From Crossaster papposus (lineage: Eukaryota > Echinodermata > Asteroidea > Velatida > Solasteridae), in NCBI GenBank assembly GCA_037893245.1, contig JBAIAA010000259.1:502001-566000 (forward strand): a stretch of DNA of 64,000 nucleotides. Reading direction: 5' to 3'. Under the pieces are notes generated by a model, which was given only the letters and a program-made list of their open reading frames with translations, was not told where the DNA came from and did not search any database. The position numbers and the translations under genes are program-made. This document shows positions 14,101 to 21,093 of the stretch, one piece after another. Position 1 is the stretch's first letter. Each line of letters begins with the position of its first letter.

Positions 14101-14695
14101 AACAACGGCGCCTAAAATATGAAACAAAACCCGAAATACCTTCGAACTGGCGCCGGTCTGAAGCTAGTCTCCGCCCACAGTGTTCAATCATTATTGCATA
14201 TACACTTAAAATGTGTTATTACATAGAGTTAAAATTGTGAAGTTTTACAGTTTAGCAATATTCGTATTTATAATCTACCCCTTGAAATCTTATATATGCC
14301 CAAATTCATGAGCTGAAGTTAGTCGGTACCACGCAATTCAGGAAAAAAGAACATTTTTAGCGATAACCCTATGGTATATTTCTCTCACCGACAGGCGAAA
14401 ACAGGTTTATTTTGTAATATAATATTTATTTACTGTTTTCCTAAACTGGGAATTAAATATTTTTGTTTTTTCGTATTTTCGACAGACGAAAACACCGCTC
14501 GCCAACAATGAGATGCACCACACCGGCTGTATGTTCTGTGATCCCGTCCTGTCACCGTTAATTGAAGCCAAGCACGCGAGCATGCACCGCGGTAGACGGG
14601 GAGGGGGTCGAGGAAGGGGGCGTGGCAGAGGGCGGGGCAGGGGAGGCAAGGTACCCAAGGATAAAATGTCACAGTTGGCCGCCTACTTCGTGTAA
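1935..14695 (+). CDS. TOP3B: DNA topoisomerase 3-beta, 3' nine coding exons (5' part outside window)
   Basis: TOP3B is a type IA topoisomerase that relaxes DNA and RNA by a transient 5'-phosphotyrosyl link; in animals it acts with TDRD3. Nine exons join in phase with GT-AG introns: 1935-2135, 3344-3545, 4951-5134, 5734-5943, 7640-7857, 9081-9261, 10809-11008, 12107-12212 and 14486-14695. The first holds GYISYPRTET, whose second tyrosine is the catalytic one in the family. Later exons carry EKHGVGTDASIP, PTRLGIVLIHGY and SPLAATGKPLSR, then successive zinc ribbons. The last ends in an RGG/RG-rich stretch and KDKMSQLAAYFV. The Toprim domain and roughly the first third of the protein lie upstream of the window. 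The family match is very strong by eye. One exon has an extra base (see the exon at 4951), so the gene is frame-disrupted as sequenced. Introns are 0.6-2.3 kb and full of repeats. Confidence 0.96.
2136..2204. repeat. Short GTGGCCTC tandem run
   Basis: Three to four adjacent copies of an 8-base CGTGGCCT unit lie at about 2178-2208, just before the SINE head. Confidence 0.5.
2205..2545 (+). mobile_element. tRNA-derived SINE, copy 1
   Basis: The 5' part is tRNA-like, with a box-B-like GGTTTGAGTCC at about 2256. It is followed by the conserved body also seen at 46565 and 62771 (CCTTGGGCAAGGCACTT, CTCCACCCAGGAGTA, ATGGGTACCTGTGAGG, GCGCTTTGAGACC). This layout is standard for Pol III SINEs. It sits in the first TOP3B intron of the window. 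Confidence 0.75.
2926..3159 (+). mobile_element. TTAA-type MITE (CCAGTTCGCGCCGG family), copy 1
   Basis: The element is bounded by inverted repeats starting CCAGTTCGCGCCGG and is flanked on both sides by TTAA (2922-2925 and 3160-3163). The 234-bp body has no ORF. Four other copies are at 8418, 11218, 11591 and 63845. Confidence 0.85.
3344..3545 (+). CDS. TOP3B: TOP3B exon
   Basis: The acceptor is CTTCAG at 3338-3343 and the donor GTAAGA at 3546. It encodes GTLRQLQSTPWGSEIR through YILQHFIAT, with the highly conserved RPRKGNDAGDHPPITPM. It enters in phase 2, leaves in phase 0 and is 202 bases long. Confidence 0.95.
3560..3641. repeat. 'TTTGCTTAGCAC' interspersed repeat, copy 1
   Basis: Short motifs (TTTGCTTAGCACAAA, ACAGGTTACCAG) recur at 4675-4890. 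This is an intronic repeat of unknown family. Confidence 0.5.
3642..4665 (-). mobile_element. MITE of the GTGACCTGCTCC family, split by a TTAA element
   Basis: The left half at 3642-3799 (motifs ACATATGTAAATGA and GTTTTATCACTAAA) and the right half at 4581-4665 (ending AGCAGGTCACA) match the continuous copies at 8705 and 13035. The 777-bp element 3800-4576 interrupts it. Confidence 0.7.
3800..4576. mobile_element. TTAA-flanked element with AGGGAAAYTCCA termini
   Basis: The terminal inverted repeats read AGGGAAATTCCA on the left and, inverted, AGGGAAACTCCA on the right. Identical TTAA tetranucleotides flank it at 3796-3799 and 4577-4580, and it splits another MITE at that site. The interior has no recognisable protein. 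TTAA duplications are typical of piggyBac and Kolobok elements. Confidence 0.8.
4675..4950. repeat. 'TTTGCTTAGCAC' interspersed repeat, copy 2
   Basis: It has several AAAATTTGCTTAGCAC-like units and one ACAGGTTACCAG, as at 3560. The AT-rich tail runs to the splice acceptor at 4949-4950. Confidence 0.5.
4951..5134 (+). CDS. TOP3B: TOP3B exon with a one-base frameshift
   Basis: The acceptor is TTTTGTTTAG and the donor GTAACT at 5135. Both junctions are phase 0, yet the exon is 184 bases, one more than a multiple of three. The first five codons (4951-4965) read ISYDC in the family frame. From 4970 the conserved frame is YLQKTVSFV through GDVCTLNE. Four bases, AAAG at 4966-4969, stand where one lysine codon is expected. 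The extra base may be a sequencing or assembly indel next to the A run, or a real inactivating change. The 3' end of this exon seeds the 64-bp array that follows. Confidence 0.9.
5101..5640 (+). repeat. 64-bp tandem array carrying nine exon-end/splice-donor copies
   Basis: Copies start at 5101, 5165, 5229, 5293, 5357, 5421, 5485, 5549 and 5613, exactly 64 bases apart. Each contains the last part of the upstream exon (CTTCAACGTTGGTGACG through GAATGAG), the donor GTAACT and about 25 intronic bases. The first copy is the real exon end and reads CTAAATGAG; the others read CTGAATGAG. The last copy is cut after CTCTG and is followed by GTAACC. Since 64 is not divisible by three, use of a later donor would usually shift the frame. 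Confidence 0.97.
5734..5943 (+). CDS. TOP3B: TOP3B exon
   Basis: The acceptor is CTTACAG and the donor GTATAT at 5944. The 70 codons start IKLVERLTSPPDYLTE and include LMEKHGVGTDASIPVHI, CQRNYVKVESGRRL and PTRLGIVLIHGYQK, hallmark blocks of the type IA core. Both junctions are phase 0. Confidence 0.96.
6020..6290. repeat. Low-complexity GTCC/GTTCG minisatellite
   Basis: Degenerate repeats of CCGTCCGTCACTGTGTTCG-like units include a 24-base unit at about 6208-6262. Open frames on both strands here are a by-product of the repeat. Confidence 0.8.
6291..6689. other. Intron sequence with short GGTCAAGT-type repeats
   Basis: Motifs such as AAGGTCA, GAGGTCAAGTTGTAAAA and GATCAAACTTGG occur twice (about 6310-6430 and 6470-6580), so this is a diverged duplication. 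No gene is seen. Confidence 0.5.
6690..7345. mobile_element. MITE-like repeat 'AGTTAACCATAGTTC', copy 1
   Basis: It shares ordered blocks with 15318-15750: TAGTTAACCATAGTTC, TAGTCGACGATGGTTGG, TGGCATAGTGCAGCGGGG, ATGACAGACAACRAAA and GACTAGAGTCGTTC. The ends are partly complementary (AACCATAGTT against GACCATAGTTAGACTAG). There is no coding capacity. Confidence 0.6.
7366..7735 (+). repeat. 185-bp tandem duplication that copies the 5' half of a TOP3B exon
   Basis: The unit starting AGTGACGTCACAAACCAACCA at 7366 recurs at 7551. Each copy includes intron, an AG acceptor and the start of the exon (ATTGACCCC through GACTATCACGT). The left copy (exon-like part 7455-7545) has TTTAAG instead of TTTCAG, an Asn for Asp and an Ile for Val change, and no donor. 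It is best read as a pseudo-exon. Confidence 0.93.
7640..7857 (+). CDS. TOP3B: TOP3B exon
   Basis: The acceptor is GGTTTCAG and the donor GTAACG at 7858. It encodes IDPDLSLPTMRSAVEQQLN through SFSPLAATGKPLSR, entering in phase 0 and leaving in phase 2 so the last Arg codon is completed by the next exon. It is 218 bases long and is the intact member of the local duplication. Confidence 0.96.
7910..8395. repeat. C/A-rich minisatellite (AAATCCCC / AAATCCACAATCC units)
   Basis: About 400 bases of short degenerate units such as CCCAAAATCCACAATCC. Long open frames exist on both strands only because the repeat lacks stops. Confidence 0.9.
8418..8655 (+). mobile_element. TTAA-type MITE (CCAGTTCGCGCCGG family), copy 2
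   Basis: The 238-bp copy is flanked by TTAA at 8414-8417 and 8656-8659. Its ends read CCAGTTCGAGCCGG and, inverted, CCAGTTCGCGCCAGG. Confidence 0.85.
8705..8984 (-). mobile_element. MITE of the GTGACCTGCTCC family, one end missing
   Basis: It matches 13035-13459 in the opposite orientation, through CACCCAGAAGTGTG, ACAATTGTG, CATAATTAGGTTGTCAG, ACATATGTAAATGA and the end GGAGCAGGTCACA. Confidence 0.75.
9081..9261 (+). CDS. TOP3B: TOP3B exon, first zinc ribbon
   Basis: The acceptor is GTCCCCAG and the donor GTGATG at 9262, which is weak. It encodes CGKCHRFMKYI, then CRLHCAQCEETYTLP, LYKEIRCPLEDFELVLWS and GPKGK. CX2C followed by CX2C gives a four-cysteine zinc ribbon. One base completes the split Arg codon and the exit is phase 0. 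Confidence 0.95.
9262..9549. repeat. Diverged SINE-like intronic sequence
   Basis: The stretch GGAGGAAAACCGGAGGGC with GGAGAAAAACCC near 9437-9470 resembles the body of the SINE at 41643-41923. No gene is seen. Confidence 0.4.
9550..10320 (+). repeat. Interspersed repeat 'GCAGGATTGAGG', copy 2, carrying a MITE
   Basis: It matches 661-1010 from TTTTGCAGGATTGAGG through TAATAGGGCACTTA, then resumes after the insertion with GCAGCTGTTTGTTT at 10143. Further GCAGGATTC motifs follow to about 10320. Confidence 0.8.
9919..10139. mobile_element. Harbinger-type MITE with TTA target-site duplication
   Basis: The inverted termini start AGCCGCGTTCGCATTGGA. TTA flanks it at 9916-9918 and 10140-10142. The matching repeat at 952-954 has a single TTA, so this window contains the empty site. 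A 3-bp TTA duplication is typical of PIF/Harbinger. Confidence 0.9.
10330..10808. other. Intron sequence, low complexity, no gene
   Basis: It is dominated by T and A tracts (10390-10440, 10680-10810). It contains two GATAGGGTGTGACRTG-like stretches near 10520 and 10620. The final T tract and GTAG form the acceptor of the next exon. Confidence 0.6.
10809..11008 (+). CDS. TOP3B: TOP3B exon, second zinc ribbon
   Basis: The acceptor is TTTTGTAG and the donor GTAAGT at 11009. It encodes TYPVCPYCFSNPPFPDM, KGMGCNECTHPTCTH, GVAQCIECDNGVMVLDP and WRLACN, with repeated CX2C pairs. It enters in phase 0 and leaves with AA of a lysine codon. Confidence 0.96.
11041..11205 (+). mobile_element. MITE of the GTGACCTGCTCC family, 5' part
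   Basis: It starts TGTGACCTGCTCTAACGAAA and includes ACATATGTACC and GGATTTAGTGATAAAACC, as in the copy at 13035, but lacks the far end. Confidence 0.75.
11218..11428 (-). mobile_element. TTAA-type MITE (CCAGTTCGCGCCGG family), copy 3, reversed
   Basis: The ends read CCAGTTCGCGCTGGG and CCGGCGCAAACTGG. TTAA follows at 11429-11432; the left flank is TTTAAAA, a slightly altered target. It is inserted next to the end of the preceding MITE. Confidence 0.8.
11591..11827 (+). mobile_element. TTAA-type MITE (CCAGTTCGCGCCGG family), copy 4
   Basis: The 237-bp copy is flanked by TTAA at 11587-11590 and 11828-11831, with ends CCAGTTCGCGCCGG and, inverted, CCAGTTCGTGCCGG. Confidence 0.87.
12107..12212 (+). 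CDS. TOP3B: TOP3B exon, third zinc ribbon
   Basis: The acceptor is GACTTTAG and the donor GTAAGT at 12213. It encodes CNVIMSIFEDAHRISV, CEECEAAILDVDFNK, so the lysine-cysteine boundary is split by the intron. It is 106 bases long and exits in phase 0. Confidence 0.96.
12266..12420 (+). mobile_element. MITE of the GTGACCTGCTCC family, 5' part
   Basis: It starts GTGACCTGCTCCAACTAAA and shows ACATATGTACCCCCACCC, as in the copy at 13035. The far end is missing. Confidence 0.72.
12520..12890. repeat. About 160-bp tandem repeat (AAGATGGCGGCCAA units)
   Basis: TTTCCAAGATGGCGGCCAA recurs at about 12522, 12685 and 12840. Between the copies is GAGGTGTCAATTCAGG with TCACTGAAACAGATGCTGG. Two full units and part of a third are present. 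Confidence 0.85.
13035..13459 (+). mobile_element. MITE of the GTGACCTGCTCC family, complete
   Basis: It is bounded by TGACCTGCTTCAACGAAA and, inverted, TGACCTGTTCCAACGAAA. Its 425 bases define the family whose pieces are at 3642, 8705, 11041 and 12266. It has no ORF. Confidence 0.85.
13460..14485. other. Last TOP3B intron, remainder
   Basis: I see no gene or clear element. It ends with the polypyrimidine tract and CGACAG acceptor of the final exon. Confidence 0.5.
14486..14695 (+). CDS. TOP3B: TOP3B terminal exon with RGG box
   Basis: The acceptor is CGACAG; the stop TAA is at 14693-14695. It encodes TKTPLANNEMHHTGCMFCDPVL, then an RG/RGG-rich run and KDKMSQLAAYFV. In animal TOP3B the RGG box binds RNA, and the C-terminal zinc region contacts TDRD3. 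I see no canonical AATAAA within the first 200 bases downstream. Confidence 0.96.
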   Translation, partial: TKTPLANNEMHHTGCMFCDPVLSPLIEAKHASMHRGRRGGGRGRGRGRGRGRGGKVPKDKMSQLAAYFV

Positions 14696-14737
14696 AGGAC
14701 GCTGCATTTTGTCTTATAAAAGTAGTTGTGACATAAT

Positions 14738-15128
14738 GCGACCTGCTCCCACGAAATCAGAGTAAAGTTGACTTTTTGATATTTTGAGATATTGGTATTT
14801 CCAGATTCCTTGAATTTTTTGTTTTAAAATAATATATAATTCATTGGGTGGGGCATTTAAAAAAATATATAATATTAAGCAAAACCAGCGGTCATTACAC
14901 AGATCAAATTAAGATTAGTTACTGAGAAAACATAAATTTTAGATCAAAAAGTGTCACAAACTCCGGCACGAACGAGGTAAACCAAGCATGTGAGTAAACG
15001 TTCGACGCAGGTTTCCAATCAGCTGGACCCAAACAACGATTCCCTACTGTCAAATCGGCTATTTTCAATCATAACTCAATATAGGATAGTGGGACTTTAC
15101 GCCGTTTTTTTGTGGAAGCAGGTCATAA
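14738..15128. mobile_element. MITE related to the GTGACCTGCTCC family
   Basis: It starts GCGACCTGCTCCCACGAAA and ends, inverted, TGACCTGCTTCCACAAAA. The interior differs from the 13035 family. It lies just after the TOP3B stop. Confidence 0.65.
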
Positions 15129-15317
15129 AATTATAGACTTTCGAGTCTGAACAATAACTAGTCTACATTGTTTCAATATGTATTCAAATCTGCCCTGTGG
15201 TCTGAAGGATTTGAGGATTTGAGAGGGTTGAAGGATTTGAGAGGGTTGGGGTTAAACAATGAAAGAGTTTCCTAACGTGGCGCACTTGGACGGTTCCACC
15301 TTACTTTACTCGTGTAG

Positions 15318-15750
15318 TGAACAAGTTCGATCAATGAGTATAGTTAACCATAGTTCGACTGACTCTGATCGAACTGACTCTGATCGAACTGACGCTAGTC
15401 GACGATGGTTGGACTAGTGTAGTCGAATATTCGGGAACCTAGCAACATTTCCATGGCATAGTGCAGCGGGGACCAACTATCAATCAAAAATGACAGACAA
15501 CGAAACTTTGCCATGAAAAAGTGAATGTTTTTGTCCACATGATTGTGTACTTAAGTTACTTTTGTCACCATTGCACGATAGGAACAGCCGTTATGGAAGA
15601 AATCCTAAACTACGCAATAACTGTTACAGTGTAAATAAACGGAAATGTCTGTTGAAATATTGTTTTGCTGTTGAGTACGATGTTTTCGACGCTACAAAAG
15701 TTTGACTATAGTTCGACTAGAGTCGTTCGCACTTCGACTAGATTAATTAT
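15318..15750. mobile_element. MITE-like repeat 'AGTTAACCATAGTTC', copy 2
   Basis: It shares ordered blocks with 6690-7345. It begins with repeated CTGATCGAACTGAC motifs and ends GACTAGAGTCGTTCGC. Confidence 0.65.
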
Positions 15751-16148
15751 ACAATTCGACTGATGTAAAAGTTGCCTTTTTAATTAAACGCAATGATGAA
15801 AACGGTCAAATAAAACTGAAATTTTGTTTTGTACACTTGGTAGATTGAGAGTATGCTGTTCATCACTGGCATGGTTATTAAAACATGTTTCTAATAAAGA
15901 TGTCGCAATTTTAGTGTTTGTGGTTTGATAATATACCGCGTTAATAATACATGTGTCTTTGTCAATGCCCTGTGTACTTATTAAAGTCACACTGAACTTT
16001 TCTGCCAACGTCAGTTTTGACTGACGATATTTACAATTCTTGTTAAGATGATGAATACATAATTTTACGCTTCTAACAAAAGCTGTAACGGTCAGTGGAA
16101 TTACTCTCTACATTTTTTTATTCGTAAACATTACGTCATACGTACCGT
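15751..16148. other. Intergenic sequence, no gene seen
   Basis: AT-rich sequence; the short minus-strand ORF at 15784-16008 has no family feature I recognise. Confidence 0.4.
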
Positions 16149-16298
16149 ACCCACTGACCTCTACACCTGGACATTTCATTGGCTTACAGAAGTGACGTCG
16201 TGGGTCCGCCATGTTGCACTTCTCGCGCGCGCCCACTTTAAGCAATAGCACGGCGGAAGGGTCGATAATCCGTCCAGGTGTAGAGGTCCGTGGCCACA
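16149..16298. mobile_element. Short MITE with GACCTCTACACCTGGAC inverted ends
   Basis: GACCTCTACACCTGGAC at about 16155 is repeated in inverse orientation at about 16273-16290. The 150-bp body includes a GC-rich centre. Target-site duplication is unclear. Confidence 0.6.
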
Positions 16299-16424
16299 AC
16301 GTCACCTCCCTTGTAGGACACCTAACTGTTTAGCCTACGAGGCCCTTCCTTTACACTGACACGCCTCGGTGATCACCCAGCATTTTCCATGTCCTGTATG
16401 AGGACTCCCAGGGAGTTGCATCCT

Positions 16425-17066
16425 TTATTTATTTATTTATTCCATTTCTTTACCCAGGGTGTGCCCACACAGTTTAAAACTGGTTTGCATTGGGGCCCTG
16501 TATACATCATTAAATAAAATAACAGTACATATAAATACAACAACATTTACAGAAAGTTACTAACGTAATATTTACAGACGTACAAGAATATTTACTGGAA
16601 TCCAAAACATTGGTACTAGTTCTAATTTACGAGATAGGCAAAAACCCGCAAAAAAACTTTGTGGGGGAAAATAAGAAGGGAAAATTCCCATCCGGCTCCA
16701 CATTATAGTGGCAACCAAGTTATAACTCCGTATGATCAGCGCAATTGGCAAAATATCTAACGGATGACTAAAGGTGCTTAATGAGTCCAATGTTCGCAAT
16801 TGTTCGGGCAGATTATACCAATTATTTGCACCACTCACAGTGAAACTTGTGGCGTAGGATTTTTTTGGCGAAAGGAACTTTCAGTGCCGTGTGGTTTGAT
16901 TGCCTTGTTTCGCGAATAACTGTAAGTGGTGTGCAAATATTTGTCATGTACAAAGGAGCCCAATTAAGACGTGCAAACATATCCTCTGAAGGGGTGAGGA
17001 AGGTACATTTGAGGATTATCCGCGCGGCTCTTTTGAGACATTTTGTTTAACATATTATCGTGAGAT
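16425..17066 (-). mobile_element. Minus-strand non-LTR retrotransposon, 3' fragment (right half at 27410)
   Basis: On the minus strand the end of a LINE RT reads KCLKRAARIILKCTFLTP, then NWAPLYMTNICTPLTVIRE, KKSYATSFTVSGANNWYNLP and SLSTFSHPLD. An A/T-rich tail with ATTTATTTATTTATT follows. Frames are shifted, so it is degenerate. The upstream part (LEYCCTVWGG) is at 27410-27540, separated by the retroelement inserted at 17067-27409. Confidence 0.85.
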
Positions 17067-17235
17067 GTGAAATTTCTTTTCGTTTTTTGAACGATACGCT
17101 CCAGCGGCTTTTCGTATGGCGCCACTCGACATGTTATGCAATAAGGAATGTTCATTCATCTCCGCTTAAATAGAGCTGCTTTAGTTCTTTGCATTCACTC
17201 TCGGTCAAGCGACACATCCTGCTACACGAGATACG
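17067..17235 (+). repeat. Split direct repeat A1
   Basis: It begins GTGAAATTTCTTTTCG and ends CACGAGATACG. It is identical to 20383-20551 except for one A/G difference in CGCTCCAGCGG. It contains GCTTAAATAGAGCTGC, a possible TATA-like start region. Confidence 0.95.
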
Positions 17236-17257
17236 TATATCTTTCAGTACGTACGCC

Positions 17258-17927
17258 ATGTTGTCCGACAGCGAGACACAATCGCAGCCTATAGGCGGAA
17301 ATCAGGAGATACTACAAGCTATCCAAGCACTGACTAGCTCTATCGACTCTAGAGTCGAATCTGCTTGTAAAAAGCAAAGACTAGCCGGCACCCCGACGTT
17401 CAAGAGAGAGGGCAACCAACAGCAAATTTCTCATTGCGAGAAAGTGCTGAACCTGGTCGAATCTACCCTACACAACATCGACTCACTCGACGTAGACCAA
17501 GCCAAAATCAACCTTAAAGAGGCAGTAAAGACCATCAAAGAACGCCAGAAGTTAATTCGGCTCGCCGATAGATCGGAGCTTGGCTGGGGCGTCGTTAGAG
17601 AGTACATGTCTGATACTCTGGCCGCAGACTCTAGCGATGAGAAAAGAATCAAAAAAAGCCGAAAAAGCAGCCGCTGCAAAGAAACCGGCACCGAAGAAAC
17701 GACCCAGCAGCAGACCGTATCAAGCCAAGCCAGCGTCGTCCGCAATGCGTACTGTTACTCCTTTTCGTCAGCAGCTTTTTCGCCCTTACCAGTACCGGGG
17801 GCCTTATCCCGACAGCCGCACCTGCTTCCAATGCGGCATCCACGGTCATGTCCGCACAAACTGCCCATCCCTTCAAGCACTACAACAACCAGCACCCCGC
17901 GGACCAAGAGCAGTCGACAAGCTGTAG
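17258..17927 (+). pseudogene. Gag-like ORF of the PAT-like element (frameshifted)
   Basis: ATG at 17258 follows A1. The first part (MLSDSETQSQPIGGN through RIKK) has a helical region (KVLNLVESTLHNIDSLD, KTIKERQKLIRLADRSELGW) typical of DIRS-group Gag. At an A7 run near 17650 the frame moves by one. The continuation (AEKAAAAKKPAPKKRP) is basic and holds a CCHC zinc knuckle, CFQCGIHGHVRTNC (CX2CX4HX4C). The stop is at 17925-17927. Gag packages element RNA. The shift may be a decay event or a homopolymer sequencing error. Confidence 0.8.
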
Positions 17928-17989
17928 AGACTGGTAGCATCAAGATGACGGGAAATCACCAGAAGGAGTTCAAGGTAGATTAAAACGGT

Positions 17990-19810
17990 GCGTTCCTTTT
18001 TGGAGATTTGTGTTGAAAGCAAGCAAGTTTGTTTTAGATGTTTTGGATTCGGGTTACAAGATCCCGTTTATAACCACCCCACCTCCATTTATAGCAAAGA
18101 ATAACGCACCAGTCTCGCCCATCCCAAGTTTGTTGAAAAAGCCATTTCTGAGCTCTTGCTGAAACACTGCATTATCGAAGTAAATGGCCCGCCCCATTGC
18201 TGCAATCCCCTCACTGTCGCCGTAGGAAAGAAATTAAGGTTAGTCCTCGACTTGCGCCACCCCAACCAATTCGTTTTAAAAACCAAGTTCAAATACGAAA
18301 ACCTTAACCACATTTCCCAAGTTCTAGATCGCAACCAATACTACCTCGCATTCGACCTCGAGTCTGGTTATCACCACGTAGATATTTTTGCTCCCCATCA
18401 AAAATTCCTCGGATTTTCTTGGCGTTTTCGAAACTCTTCCAAATTCTACGTTTTTCGCGTCTTGCCTTTCGGTCTTTCTAGCGCATGTTACATCTTCACT
18501 AAGATCACCAGACCACTCATTTATCACTGGCGAGCGCAAGGCATCACATCATTTGCTTACATCGACGACGGCATTATAGTTTCTCCAGATCTGACCACTG
18601 CCCTATACAACAGTCGTATAGTCAAAGAGGCTTTAGTCAATAGCGGCTTCGTACCAAATGAAGCGAAATGCATTTGGCATCCCCAAACTACCATTAAGTT
18701 TCTCGGCATGATTATAGATTCGCGCACACTAACCTTTTCCGTGCCCAATACCAAAATTGCGAAACTTAAAGCTTCAATCGCGACTGCCCTATCGGACCAC
18801 ACGCTATCTAACCCTATCTAAGTTCGATACATCGCTAGCATCGCTGGCCAGATAATATCTATGTCGCCAGCTCTAGGTCCAGTTACGCGCCTCATGACGC
18901 GTGCCACTTATAGATCCATTGAATCTAGGTTATCATGGTCCGACGTCGTGCAATTATCTCGCGACTCTACCTCTGAACTAAAATTCTGGCAAACAAACCT
19001 CGACGCATACAATGGATTTTCCATTAAACATCAGCACACACCATCTCTCGTAATCTATTCAGACGCAAACGACACCGGCTAGGGCGGATACGTCCAAGAT
19101 GCCCCCCAAATGAAACTTAACGGCACGTGGTCGGAAACCGAAAGGTCGCGAAGTTCAACTTGGCGAGAGCTAGCCGCCGTTCTAAGAATACTAGGTGAAT
19201 TAAGCGACCATTGCGCACACGAGAAACTCAGGTGGCACACGGATAACACTAACGTACCCCGAATCATAGCGCACGGTAGCACAAAACCCGACCTACAGTC
19301 GCTAGCAATCTCCATCTTCAACCTGTGTTTGAAACATAATATCGTCCTTATGGCGGAGTGGATACCCAGAAATATTAATGCTATCGCAGATAACATCAGT
19401 AGGGTCACCGACTACGACGACTGGTCCGTTGACGAGATAAGTTTCGCGCTCGTCGACAAACTTTGGGGTCCCCATTCCATAGATCGTTTTGCTTCCCCTA
19501 CTAACTTCAAAGTCCCAACTTTTAATTCCAGATTTTGGTGCAAGGGGTCAAAGGGGGTAGACGCTTTTCTGCCAGAATTGGCTTAACGAGATCAATTATA
19601 CTTGTCCCCCAGTTTCCCTCATAGTTGCCGTTTTGAGCCACTTTGCGAAATGCAGAGCTTATGGCACTCTTATTGTCCCAAAATGGACATCGGCCTATTT
19701 TTGGCCATCTTTATGTTCCGATGGCGTTCATTTAAACAGTTTTGTCCACGACTGACGCCTACTCAGAATTTCCTTTGCCCCACCATTAATCGACCAGGGG
19801 TCAGTTTTTA
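17990..19810 (+). pseudogene. Reverse transcriptase/RNase H of the PAT-like element (two stops, frameshifts)
   Basis: The N-terminal part (FVLDVLDSGYKIPF at 18028) is in one frame and shifts near 18100. RT blocks follow: GKKLRLVLDLRHPN, LAFDLESGYHHVDIF, FRVLPFGLSSACYIFTK and the catalytic SFAYIDDGIIVS at about 18550. RNase H motifs are YSDANDTG, STWRELAAV, WHTDNT and EWIPRNINAIADNISR. In-frame stops occur at 18819-18821 (TAA) and 19080-19082 (TAG, where a conserved Trp codon is expected). Another shift near 19585 leads into the DIRS-typical CPPVSLIVAVLSH and GTLIVPKWTSAYFWPSL. The enzyme is not made as sequenced. Confidence 0.9.
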
Positions 19811-20235
19811 ACAGCTCGCCGACATTTTTGTCTCTGGCGCTAAGAATAGATCACACAATTCCTCCAAGAGAAATTAACGGAGGCTTTTGTTGTTCCGATC
19901 TAGGCTATTGCCAACACTGCTTTACATCTGGTTAAGTTTAAATTATATTACAGCAATTCCATGATTCGTGCCCAATCCACCGAATCGATACCATTCCCGG
20001 TTATCTGATACCGGCGTGAAATCGAACAATTGGCTGCTTTTGCAACCGTCTATCGCCAGATTTGTTGGTTATATCATCACTTTACATTTCCCAACATGAA
20101 CGTTATGGGTATGGTTATTTGACACCATTTCTTTGACACGGCCATTTGGTGCCGTCACACGCACAATAGTTATTCATGTCGGCCAGTCCTCGGCATAAAC
20201 TCCTTACTTCTCTTTACCCTTTCTTTTGCGTTTCT
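19811..20235. other. PAT-like element, sequence between pol and B1
   Basis: All frames have stops and I see no recognisable domain. It could hold a decayed coding region. Confidence 0.4.
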
Positions 20236-20382
20236 CAGCAGGGTCCGCATACGACCAACCCCAATGTGCACAATCGAAAACTTTTGTCAGTTTCATTTAT
20301 TTTATCACTACCGACTCGTAATGAATATGAGGTAAAAAATAGAAAAGAAATGTATTTTCTGACGGAAGAATGTAGGAAGAAA
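20236..20382 (+). repeat. Split direct repeat B1
   Basis: It starts CAGCAGGGTCCGCATACG and ends GTAGGAAGAAA. It equals 27263-27409 except for one C/A difference (GTGCACAATCG against GTGCACCATCG). A2 follows without a gap. Confidence 0.95.
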
Positions 20383-20551
20383 GTGAAATTTCTTTTCGTT
20401 TTTTGAACGATACGCTCCGGCGGCTTTTCGTATGGCGCCACTCGACATGTTATGCAATAAGGAATGTTCATTCATCTCCGCTTAAATAGAGCTGCTTTAG
20501 TTCTTTGCATTCACTCTCGGTCAAGCGACACATCCTGCTACACGAGATACG
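20383..20551 (+). repeat. Split direct repeat A2
   Basis: It is the near-identical copy of A1 (17067-17235). The B1-A2 junction at 20382/20383 represents the joined end-to-end form of the element and is the expected recombinase substrate. Confidence 0.95.
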
Positions 20552-21093
20552 CCCACCTGGCCTCCCATTCCCTATAATCAATAAATCTTTATTATCAATG
20601 TTTAAGCGGTATCGATTTCAGGGGGAGTGCACCTCCGCTAATGCTACGTTTACATTATGTTCCCGGCGGCCACGGCAGCCCCGTTTACCCGAAACGTAGT
20701 GCGCCGTGGGATTTTGGCAATTTTTTCTCTGTATTCAAGTTTTGTTAGGTCTTGCCAAGTTTTCTCACGGTCTTTCACGGTATCCGTGACGGGCCGTGGG
20801 GGAAAGGGGCTGCTGAGTCCCGGAGGCTCAAGGTGCACTACGGTTCGGCCCGCGGTCTACCACGGATGCCAGTACGTTCCCTCCCCTCCCGGCCCGTCAC
20901 GTTCTGATGGGGTCCCTCACGTTTGTGACGTTATGATCAAGGTCTGACACGTTTTTCACGTTCTGTCAAGGCTTTCTGCGGATGAAACGTGGACGCCGGA
21001 AAGCTTTGGAGCACGTTTGTGCCCACGGTATAAAGAGAAGGCCTCCCAAGCAATAGCAATCATTGTATCCTGAGATTTCGACGAGACAACATC

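Noticed and set aside
17067-20551. Reading A1 and A2 as LTRs of an ordinary LTR retrotransposon
   Set aside because: A2 is directly preceded by B1, B recurs at 27263, a tyrosine recombinase is present and there is no target-site duplication; this fits split direct repeats instead.
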